DNA of 64,000 nucleotides from Tetrahymena thermophila SB210 (lineage: Eukaryota > Ciliophora > Oligohymenophorea > Hymenostomatida > Tetrahymenidae). The stretch lies in NCBI RefSeq assembly GCF_000189635.1, contig NW_002475955.1, positions 1 through 64,000 on the forward strand, written 5' to 3'. This document shows positions 1-12,822 of this stretch, piece by piece. A program made the position numbers and the translations under genes. The number at the start of each line of letters is the position of its first letter. Position 1 is the stretch's first letter. A model generated the notes under the pieces. The model was given only the letters and a program-made list of their open reading frames with translations. It ran no database searches and was not told the DNA's origin.

Positions 1-186
1 CCAACCCCAACCCCAACCCCAACCCCAACCCCAACCCCAACCCCAACCCCAACCCCAACCCCAACCCCAACCCCAACCCCAACCCCAACCCCAACCCCAA
101 CCCCAACCCCACAACCCCAACCCCAACCCCAACCCCAACCCCAACCCCAACCCCAACCCCAACCCCAACCCCAACCCCAACCCCAA
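1..186. repeat. Macronuclear telomere, CCCCAA repeats
   Basis: About 31 head-to-tail copies of CCCCAA, the C-rich strand of the GGGGTT telomere repeat of Tetrahymena-type ciliates. The C-rich strand at the left end means this is a true chromosome left end, read inward. The array is perfect except for one irregular unit, CCCCACAA at 107-114. After base 186 the sequence passes directly into AT-rich subtelomeric DNA. Confidence 0.98.
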
Positions 187-1435
187 TTTATATATTAAAT
201 TAAGTTTATTGACTATATTAAAACTTTAAATTTATTTTTTTTTACTTTATATAATTTTTTAAATAAAAAAATAAAAAAATTTCTAATGATTTTTAAAAGT
301 AAGTAAGCATTTATTTATTTATTCTGCCTTATTTTTGTTTTTGCTTTAACATATAAATTATGATACTAGCTGATTAAAAATTCTTCTAAAATGTTGATAA
401 AATATCCTAACTAGCAGAAACTCAAATATTCTTTCTTTAATGAAAATAATCAAAATAATAAAAAAAAATTGAAAAAAAATTGAAATTTTCGATATTAAAA
501 ATAAATACCTAACACAAAATATTATTGTAAATAAAAGTGCATAAGTTATTTTTAAAGTTTATACTAAAAAATAATTAGATATGGTAACTGTTGCAAAACA
601 TTAGTCAAATTTTTTATCAGGTAATTATTTTTTTCAAAGACATAATGGTCTATTTGGGTTGATTGTATGATTAAATAACCTTATCTGTATTCGATAATTT
701 TAATTCATATTCTAGCTTAGGGTATGGGTATTTTGGATATTTGAAAATATGAAAACTTTTAATTTTAACAATAAGGTTAGTTTTACCTCATTTAATTAGA
801 GTTCATATAAGATGATTTCAATAAAATAAAAATAAAATAATTTAAATTCTCCTATATTAAGGCTGCGCCCATCTTCAAAAAATCAAAAAAGCCATATTCA
901 TAGTATTATGAATAATATCTAAAAAATGGAAAAAGAGAACAATAATAAATAATTTGAGACTTTACAATAATTATAAAAAATTATTACAAAAACTTTAATC
1001 TATTCAATATAAAGTTTTCTTAATTATATTTATTTAAATGTAATAATATGGCTATGCCTGTAAATAAATTTTAGGAAGATACAAAAAATTAATTTTTAAA
1101 TAGTGTAAGTAAAATAATTTTATAAATATGATCTTTCTTTCTGTTTATCTATTTATCAATTAATCAATCTATATTAATTAATATTGATAATTTGATTCAA
1201 TTAAATAGATAAAGAATTTTCTTTTATAATCAAAAATTATTAGTGCACTTATTCAGAAAAATTGCATTTATTTCTTATCAGGTTTTATAAATACTTATAC
1301 TGCAAAACATAAAATGAGTAAAATAAATAAAGCCAAAGATGATCAAATAATCATAAATAAAGTTATATAGCTTATGAATTTTTTTGTTATTATTATCTTA
1401 TTTTGGAAATTATATCCCAATTTGCGTTAATTATA
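187..1435. other. Subtelomeric spacer, no gene recognised
   Basis: Very AT-rich DNA between the telomere and the first open frame. Short open frames occur but none resembles a protein family or has convincing splice sites. A few G/C-rich words (for example near 861-875) stand out against the background but have no assigned function. No repeat family or RNA gene was recognised. Confidence 0.6.
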
Positions 1436-1687
1436 ATGAATGGCTTTTAGATGGTTAGTAAAAGAGACGAATGGATATGGTTGGATTTTGAGATAGATAA
1501 AAATTTAACTGAAAAGATATCAAAAATATCTATTGTCTGGTGGGATTAGATACCCTAACAAAGTAAAGAACAAATAGATAAATAGAAATACACTTTATCT
1601 ATATTCATTTATTAGAAAAAATCAAATTATATTCAATAATTTGATGATTGTATGATTGAAGGATTGAAAGAATAAGTGGGTAACTGA
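1436..1687 (+). pseudogene. Small subtelomeric open frame, possibly a broken gene relic
   Basis: An 83-codon frame in the ciliate code, from ATG 1436 to TGA 1685-1687, with G-rich, coding-like base use (begins MNGFQMVSKRDEWIWLDF). No family is recognised. The next frame, from about 1683 to 1811, is also open and protein-like (…SRELLETLIQCLLEIFK…), so the two may be one reading frame broken by a single-base shift at about 1683. Because only TGA stops translation, an 83-codon frame can arise by chance. It lies 200 bases upstream of the AGC kinase on the same strand. It may be a decayed gene, an upstream exon whose splice sites were missed, or nothing. Confidence 0.25.
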
Positions 1688-1890
1688 GGATAGTGTTTCG
1701 AGAGAATTGCTTGAAACTTTAATTTAATGTTTACTAGAAATTTTTAAAACAAAATTGTTGCTAATGTTATAATTTGGTAAATATCAATTATTTGTGTAAA
1801 AAAATAATTGAAAATAATATTCTCAATAAGAAAATTTAACAATTAATTAATTATTAATCTAACTTAGAATTGTTTTTGCAACACAAACAA

Positions 1891-4301
<2,411 letters not shown>

Positions 4302-5000
4302 TTGACAGAAAAATTTAAATAAAAAATTGATTTAAAAGTAAATTTATAAAAGTTAAAAAAAAAATTAAAATTAATTTAAATTTATCCCATAAATACATAT
4401 TCAACAAAAAATAAGTCCTATTAATAAATAAATAAAACCATTAGAAATAAATTCAATAAGTAATCAATCAATATAAATAATTAATAATAAACAAAGTATT
4501 TCTATTAAAACTTGTTTGTTTATAAATAAATAAATAAATACTCTAAATACTAAACTTATAATGTTTATTTATTAAAATTCTATTAATTTTGTCTAACAAA
4601 CATAAAAGAAATTATATTTCTTTTAACATTAAATATTTAATTTTTATAAAGTGCTTACAACTTCTCTTAATTAAAATTTATTTAAAAAATGTTATTTGCA
4701 TGTAAATATCTTTAAAAATTATTAAAAAAAGAAAAAAAGGAAAAAAACAAAATAATAAATGGTGAAGAAATATTAAATTATCAATTTAATAACTATTTTT
4801 AGAATAAGTATTAAAAACACCTTTTCAATCCGATCATAAAATATTTATCATATAAATTATTTAAAATAAAAGAATTTATAAAATCTGTAATTTTTTAATA
4901 CATACGAAACTATTATTTATTTTAATAAACACTTAATAGTTATAAAGGAATAATTAGTAACTCATCATAAGATATATTTTATAAAAAATTTATTTAATAA
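4302..5000. other. AT-rich spacer
   Basis: Downstream flank of the kinase gene. It contains many short AT-rich words and TAAA runs; no coding potential or structured element was recognised. Confidence 0.6.
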
Positions 5001-5398
5001 ATGGCAAAAGAAGAAGAAGAAAAAAGGAAATAATATAAGATGATAAAATAATAAAAAATTTTAATACAATTAAATCAATCAGATCATTTATCTTCTCAAA
5101 AAAGTTATTAAAAGATTAATTAATATCTTTATTTTAAAAAGTTTTACAAATAACAGAATTTTATTCTATAAGCATAAAAAGATATACTAAAGGGGGGATT
5201 TCATAGTAGAATTTATTCATTTTTTAATGGAGCTTATTTTAATTTAAATAAAAGTAAAAAATTTTATTTTCCCATTTTTATAAAATAGAAGCTTTACATT
5301 ATTAAAAATTTTTTTCATTTGACAATAAATTTCTAAATCTAAAAAGATATACAAAGTTAATAACAAAAATTCATCGATTTATATTAGCAAACAAATGA
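5001..5398 (+). CDS. Doubtful small open frame
   Basis: ATG 5001 opens a frame (MAKEEEEKRKQYKMIKQQ…) that can be read straight to TGA near 5507. It can also be read with a 35-nt GT-AG intron (5254-5288) to TGA 5396-5398, giving 120 residues. The spliced version has the more protein-like C-terminus (…FFSFDNKFLNLKRYTKLI…). Base composition is little different from spacer, the intron would be unusually short, and no family is recognised. Chance open frames of this length are expected when only TGA stops, so this is listed mainly so that it can be tested against transcripts. Confidence 0.2.
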
Positions 5399-5819
5399 AT
5401 TTAAAGCCAAATATAAATAATAAAAAAGAAAAATTAGATATTTATTTTCTATTTATAATAAATTATTTTCTTATTTTAGACACTAACAAATCATATTTAA
5501 GTTTTAATGAATAAAGCAAGATTCTAAAATAGTTACTTACTTACTTTTTAATGTTAATTATGAGCTAACTATATAAAAGTTTATTTTTGAAAAAGTTAAC
5601 TTTAAGCAGGCTAAGAAAGATCTGATTTATTAGAATTTAGAATTACTACTTATTAATTGATTTGTTTGCTAAACCAGTATTTAATAATATATTTATTAGC
5701 TTAGTTAGCTTGATTCACAAAGTATTTCTAATAATTTGATTTATATGTTGAAAATTAATAATTTGATATTCAAAATATATTAAAAAAATTAAAAAAAATA
5801 TATAAAAAATTGATTAAAA
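5399..5819. other. AT-rich spacer upstream of the 627-residue gene
   Basis: No gene or repeat recognised. It ends with an in-frame TGA at 5811-5813, nine bases before the ATG of the next gene, which supports that start. Confidence 0.6.
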
Positions 5820-7755
5820 ATGAGCAACTAATAAACAATTCAAAATAAGCAGAAAGAGTCTTACAATGCAAGCGTTTTAAATGATAAAAACCAAGCATCT
5901 AAAATTTAGCAATAGTTTAGAGAAAGCTTTATTAGACACAGTGGATGGATTAACGTTCTTGATAAGTATATCAATTATTCTACTGGGCATGTCTCAAGTG
6001 AAGTGCCTATTGATATATATTAATTTTAGCAAGAAATTGCTCGGAAATTCAATAACTTTTTGATAAGCAAAGAAGATGTTTTCACATACTTTTTAAGTAT
6101 TAAGAATTAAGTGATAGGACTTAGGGATTAGGATCATATTAGATAAACTTTACAGGATTTTGTTAGAGAATTATGCAATCCGGCTTACTATCGTGAATGT
6201 GTTGATTGCTAATTCTTCTAGTAGAAGTGTGAAAGAATGAGGAAGATTATAGAAAATAATTTTGAAGAAAATTTATTTAAACAGCTCTTGGACTTCCTTT
6301 CTGAAAAAAGAAAACAGTTTACTGAGCAACCTTCATATTTGAAATCCTAGATTCTTAATGAAATTGTCGGGTAGGCTTCTTCGATGAGAAAAAAACAGGA
6401 AAAAAAAACATCTGAATAAAATGGATTGAAAAAATTTGTTAAAGACTGCTAAATGTTTGTTGTCATCGAAGACAATGAAGGTAATTTGATACCTGCATCT
6501 TCATAGAAAAAGAATAAAGTAGTGATATCTAACGAAAAGAATAAGGTTAGTCTGGTAAATGAACTGATTTAAAAGTTGTCTCAATATGAATAACTAAAGC
6601 TTTAAGAAGTGCCTTAGCCTTCTAAGGATGGAATAAGCAATTTTTAGTTTGAATTAAAAGGCAATGACTTAAGTATAAAAGGAGAAGTAAAGCAATAAAA
6701 ACAAAAAGCTAAAGAAAGCTGCTGTGAAAATGTGATTAATTTTATCATCAAATCTCTTTAAAATAATGCTGAAAGCCTTTCAGAAAAATCTTCAATTGTA
6801 GAAAATGAATCAAATTACCAAGATTATCTTCTGTTTGATGCAGAAGACCTTAATGTTGCAGAAATAAACTTTGATGCACTCAATAATGAGTAAATGGAAG
6901 AAATAGATAATACTGCCGATGATAATTTATTGTTCTAATCAAATGACAGGTAAAAAGAATATTTGATAGTAATTTTAGTTATTTGTTTATTTTTAATTAA
7001 GGTTGAATAATTAAAATGACCAAGAAGAGATCGATCACGCTAAGAAATAGTAAGCCACTTCAAATTAGTAATAGATAGAATAAAAAAACCAAAAAAGCAG
7101 CAATTATGTTTAAAATAAAGAGAATCCTAATGAATATGATAAAATAGTAGAGAAACTTTACTAAACTTTAGATGACCTAGATGCTCTTGCTAAAGTTGAG
7201 TTGCATCCATATAAAATTTTAAAGAAGTTAACTGAAGGTAAAAACAAATCTGAGTCCTACAAAAAACTGAATGGTTGGCTGATGGAAATAATATAGAGTG
7301 CTGTTAAATTATATGACTATGAAGATTTTAAGTAGAGCCCTTGTGTAATTGTATAGGAAAATAGCAAGGCATTCTTTCTAAAAACTTTAATTATGAAGAA
7401 AAAAGTAAAAAGTCAAAATTTAATTGGTCATACTAGATGCATTAATGAGGAGCATTCATTTATATTCTCTGCTCTAGAGCTTATCTACAAGTTCGCTTTC
7501 AAACACTAAAGCCACAAAGGGGAAATAACTTGTCTTGAATAAGTTATTGAAGGCTTAATTTTGGAAGCAGTGTATTTGAGCGAGGAATATGAAAGATAAA
7601 AAAAAGAAAGTTAAACAGAAAAATCTCTCTTTACAGATAAAATGTATCCAAACAAAAATAAGTAGCAAATTAATAAATCTTCAAACGACTCTAAATCATA
7701 ATTTGTTAATTCAAAGTAATCCTAATTAAAAGAACAATTTAAATTAGTTTTATGA
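5820..7755 (+). CDS. Unrecognised 627-residue protein
   Basis: Two exons, 5820-6949 and 7012-shifted frame start at 7002-7755, with a 52-nt GT-AG intron at 6950-7001; product 627 residues. The start is firm because an in-frame TGA lies nine bases upstream. Base and codon use are clearly coding. Residues about 1-140 are ordered-looking, including a Cys/Tyr-rich stretch (LCNPAYYRECVDCQFFQQKC). A charged, Lys/Glu/Gln-rich middle follows. A second compact, Leu-rich segment lies in exon 2 (about residues 435-570: KVELHPYKILKKL … KAFFLKTLIMKKKVKSQN). The tail is Ser/Asn/Gln-rich. No membrane span, signal peptide or catalytic motif is visible and no family was recognised. The two folded-looking ends joined by a charged linker suggest a scaffold or nuclear protein, but that is a guess. 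Confidence 0.85.
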
Positions 7756-8559
7756 TAATATTATGTCTTAGAAATTTATTTCAAATATTTTATAAGCCCA
7801 AAAAAACAAAACAATAAAGAAAACTTAATCACATAGAATTTTAGTTTGTTAAATAAATTTCAGCAGTAATTTATTACATAAAATATTTCAAGCTTATTTT
7901 ATTTTTTTAAATACTAACTCTTATTTAGCAAATAACATTATTTAAACATGATAAACCTTTTTTTAATTAACTTTAATCAATTATTCAATCAATCAATAAT
8001 ATTTGAGTATTTTATTTGGTTTATAGGTTATATCTGTTTACAAATTCAAAAATATTAAATTTTAACAATTTATTATAAATTCGTCAATTTTAGAGGAAAT
8101 AAATAAAAAATTATTTTATTTATTTATTTATTAGTTTGTTTGTTTTTTTAGTTTTTTATATTTACTGATAATAATTCTATCAATTAAATCTGTTAAATAT
8201 TTAAATGAAAAATAAATAATGATATTTTTTATTTAGTAAGCAAAAATAAATTTGTCTATTTTGCAAATAAAAATTTGAAAAGGTTAAAATTGTTATTAAA
8301 TTATTTTTTAGAATATTTGTTAATTTAAAGGTTTCTGACTTTTAGTAAAATAGATTTTTAGTTTTTGAAATAAAATTATTAACTAATTTCCTTTTAATCT
8401 TCAATAATATGAATTTATTTATAGATATAATAAATTAATAAAATATATTTTCCTATTTAAAAAATTGTAAATTGAACCAACAAACAAATTGAATTAATTT
8501 ATTGAAAATTAAAACTTTAAATATTAATTAATTTTTATTGATTGCATAAAAAATAAAAA
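7756..8559. other. AT-rich spacer
   Basis: Spacer between the 627-residue gene and the LRR gene. Rich in TTTATT/AATAAA words. No gene, RNA or repeat array was recognised. Confidence 0.6.
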
Positions 8560-11086
8560 ATGATATAGAAAATAACATACTTTGAGAATCTTGAGAATGT
8601 ATTGCATTTTTTTAAAGACAATTATTTATTTTGTTTTTATCAAATAAAAAGTTTTTAAGCTCTTCTCTATCGTCTCATATTGATCTAAATATTTGCTTTA
8701 GGTAGTATATATGACTAACTAAAAAGATAAATTAATAAATATATCATAATATTTTTCTAATTAGGTTTTTTCATTATTTTAATGTTATTTATTTCAAAAA
8801 TGTTCAATTTTAAAAATAAAATTCTTCCCCCAATCAATTCGTTTTATTGTTTAAATTTAATTTAATAAAATCATTTATTTAAAATCAATTATTTCAAAAG
8901 ATAAAATAAAATAGGTACTAAAGGTCTACCAGTTCTATGTTAATCATTATCAAGTTGCAACAACCTCTAATCCTTAACACTCAATCTCATGTAAAACATC
9001 TTATTAAATTCATTTCTAAAGTGATTAATTTGAAGATGGGTCATAAATTTTAATGGAAAACGACAATATTTTTTAATTTTATTGTTTTACTTAAAAAAAT
9101 AAGTTGTTAATTTATCTAAATTATGTTCTTTTTATATTTTGATATTTAGTTTAAAAATAATTTATAAAAAGCTAAAATAAAATTGGACCATAAGAAGCAA
9201 ATATTTTAGGTTCTGCTTTTGTAAAATGTACCAATCTATCAACTTTGAATTTAGTCCTTTAGTAAAATTCATTATTTTTACAATTTTTCCTTATTTATTT
9301 TAAGTTAAAAAGAATTAATAAATTAATTTCTAATATTTCTTATGTAGATTTCAATATTTTTTATTAATTAAACTCAATAAGATTTTTTCATTTCTTATTT
9401 TATTTCCTGACTATATTAGAAAAAAAAATATGTTAATACATAATTAGGTAAAATTAAATTGGATCACAAGGTATGTCAATATTAGGGCCTTTTTTAGAAA
9501 AATGTAAAAATCTCTCCACTTTAACTCTTGACCTTTAGTAAAATAATTTTCTTCTTTATTTAATATTTTATATTTTTAATTTTTTAATTCATGATAAACA
9601 AAAAAAATATTTTTTCATTTGCTCATGATTCATAAAAAATATTTAAATATATTAATTTAAATTATTAGATTTTATAATTAATTATCATAAAAAAAATAAT
9701 TATTTTAAAGATAAAATAAAATCGGATCATAAGGCACATCTAGCTTAGGCATGGCTTTAGCACAATGCCCTAATATCAAATGTCTGACACTTGACCTTTT
9801 GTAATTGTTAATTTTGTTCTTTTGTTATTTTATTATATTTTTTAAGAGAATAAATTCATGTTTATCCATATACTTATTAACCATTTTAAAAACTATAATG
9901 TATTAAAAGTAACAATTAAATAGGTGACAATGGAGCATAAAGCTTAGGAATTGCTTTACAAAATAATATTAATTTATAAATATTGTTGTTAGAAGTCAGG
10001 TAGCAAGCAATCTATTTTTCTCTTCAATTATTTAAATTCATTATTTTTATCATAATTAAATGTTAAATATTCTAAATAAAAGTAACAAAAAATAAATAAA
10101 TAAACTTATATTAAAGTTAATTTTTGAATTAATATAAAAATGAGTTAGAATTAATTGCACAGAACATGAAATACTTATTTATTATTTTAAGATATTTTGT
10201 TAGAAATTAAATAATAATTTAATTTAAATTATTCGTAATTTATTTTTATTAACATGCAAACAGGTAAAATTAAATAGGTAAATAGGGCTCACTAAGTCTA
10301 GGATAGGCTTTAGCATAATTGACTAATCTGTTAACACTGACACTTGATTTTTCGTAAAATTTATTTTTATTCTTCTAATTTTTAATTTTATAATTTTTTA
10401 AATCTATTTTGTTTTTGCTTGTTAAGATGGATAATTATTTATTTTAAATATTATCTTTTTATTCAAATAAAAATTATTACAATTTATTATTCTAACTAAT
10501 AAAAATATAAATCTAAATTTATTAAAGATAGAATTAAATTGGACCAGAGGGAGCATAAGCAATAGGTAAGGGCTTAGCAAAATGTACTAAATTATAAGCC
10601 CTTATACTAAATTTAATGTAAATTTTTACATACTTATTTTATCTTAATCATAACCAAATTTATTTATTTAAAAACATATAAAATTTAAATAATTAATGTA
10701 TCTATAATTCAATAATCTCTTTTGCACTTTCTAGCTTAATTCTTTAAAACCTAATAGTATCTAATTTTAATTTTATTCTTAGTATATTTATATAATAATT
10801 TACTTTAATAGTTAATTGATTTAAAGACATATTTTAACTATATAATCTTCTTATTTTATTATTTCATATTTAAAATTTTTTAAATTTAAAAAGGTAAAAT
10901 TAAATCGGATCATAAGGTGCATTAGATTTAGGTATTGGTATTGCTAGCTGCATAAATCTCTCTATTTTCAAATTGGATCTTTTGTAAAAACAAAATTTAA
11001 TTATTCTTTCTACTTTTAAATGTTTTTTCAAAATTATTGCTTTTATTTTTTTTATATTATTTTTTTTTAAATAAATTCAAAACTAT

Positions 11087-11122
<36 letters not shown>

Positions 11123-12153
11123 ATATCTACCTATTTATCTTTCTATTGCAATTAACTTAAATAAAACTTATATTTTTTTATATTTATTTAGAATACTTTA
11201 GATTAATAATATTTATATTATAAATAAATCAATTAAGCAATAATTAAATTGGTGAATAGGGTTCAATGTAAATATCATCTGCTTTAGAAAATTTAACTAA
11301 ATTATAATCTTTGACTCTAGATTTTGCGTAAAATATTTTTTTTGAAAAGTTATTTTATTTTTATAAAATAAAAATGATTTTATTTAAGATTTAGTTGTTA
11401 GAAAAATTCATTGAAAAGTTTACTAATTATTTGTTAAATTAATTAAGTTTAAAAAATATTTTTCAACAATAAATTAAATTTTTTAAAGTTAAAATTAAAT
11501 CGGATCCCAATGTGTATACGCTTTAACCTCTGCTTTTGCTAAATGCTCTAGCATCTCAAATCTATCACTTAACCTTTAGTAATTTATTTTCATAACACAA
11601 TTTATAATTTATTTATAAAAAATTTATCAAATTAAAAAAGGTTTAAGTTAAAAATAATTTACTTTTTCTACCTTTAAATTTTTTGTTTATTTTATTTAAA
11701 TAAAAATTGATTTTTCAACAGCTTATATGTTATAATTATGTGACTATCTTCATTTTTTTAGCAAACTATTTTTAAATTTGTTAAAAGCATCAATAACATT
11801 GAATCATAGAGTGCCTTGTCTTTATGCTCTACTATAGCAAGAATTACTAAGCTTTCAACTCTGACTCTCTACCTAAGGTAAAAAGAAATTATTTACTTTA
11901 TTTTAATTTTTTGCTAATTATAAAATTCCAGAATAAATTGTAATTATGTAAAAAACAAAAACTCATATGATTTTTAACACTTTATAAATAAATATTTATG
12001 ATATGTGTCATTTATTTCAAATATAAATTTCCTTTAAGATATAATTATTTATTTATTAAAAGGAAAAATTAGATTAATCAGTAAATAAAACTCTGTTTAA
12101 GGAATAAGCTTCTCAAAATAAAGAGATTAGTTTTTTAATTTATTGTTACATGA
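8560..12153 (+). CDS. Leucine-rich-repeat protein, one repeat per 90-nt exon
   Basis: Fourteen exons: 8560-8598, 8652-8701, then 8901-8990, 9172-9261, 9448-9537, 9711-9800, 9910-9999, 10264-10353, 10528-10617, 10894-10983, 11238-11327, 11489-11578, 11788-11877 and 12063-12153 (stop TGA 12151-12153); 389 residues. Every one of the last twelve exons encodes one 30-residue repeat, and all flanking introns are in phase 2, so the exons are interchangeable. The repeat consensus is about QNQIGSQGxxxLGxALAKCx plus NLxxLxLDLx, a ribonuclease-inhibitor-type LRR. The first two exons give a short N-terminal cap. The last repeats (exons at 11788 and 12063) are the most diverged. No catalytic domain or membrane segment is visible. 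LRR solenoids bind other proteins; the partner cannot be told. Introns inside the repeat region (109-276 nt) are longer than in most neighbouring genes. Confidence 0.9.
11086..11135. repeat. ATCT tetranucleotide microsatellite in an LRR intron
   Basis: About ten near-perfect copies of ATCT inside the intron between the LRR exons at 10894 and 11238, decaying at the right edge (ATATATCTACCTATTTATC). Confidence 0.9.
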
Positions 12154-12822
12154 AAAACTTAATAAGAAATAGCATATCAATACTTAATTCTTCTAACTTA
12201 AGTTAATATATTTTTTTGAATTAGCATAAATATTTTAAAAATGTATAAATTTCTACTTCAGTTAAATACTTAAATATAAAAAAATATTTATTTAATAAAC
12301 CATAAATTCTAAATAAATTAACTTTTCAATAATTTTCTGATGTTTTTTCTATTTTTTGTAATGCAAATAATTAAGTAAAAAATTAATATTTTTATTTAAA
12401 TTGTTTAAAATTTTTTGAAAAGTATTGAATATTTATCTGAATTGTTGGATATTAGTATTGTTATAACATTAAATAAAAATGAAAGATAAAATTTATAAAA
12501 ATTAATTTTTAAATTTTTTTATTTAAAGAGTTATTTATTGTTAATAATTGAAAGAAATAACAAAATAACATAGTAAACAAAGGGTTTGAATTACAGAGTG
12601 TTCTGTTAATTAATGTTACAGTTTAGTAAAGATGATTTATTATATTGATAAATATATTTTATTATATATATAGTATATTTAAAGATGATATTTATATGAA
12701 TTTATTATATAGATCAGTAATAATATTTTATATTGATAATATTTTTGTTATAATATTTTTATAATTAAATTTATAAATAAAGAAAGAAAGTCAACTTAAG
12801 ATAAACAGTATTTTTTTTTCTT
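12154..12822. other. Convergent spacer between LRR and MFS genes
   Basis: Very AT-rich (TATATT-rich around 12640-12780). The two flanking genes point toward each other, so both 3' untranslated regions lie here. Nothing else was recognised. Confidence 0.6.

Noticed and set aside
577..760. Short possible spliced frame starting MVTVAKHQSNF
   Set aside because: Only about 20 residues with weak splice sites; not enough to support a gene.
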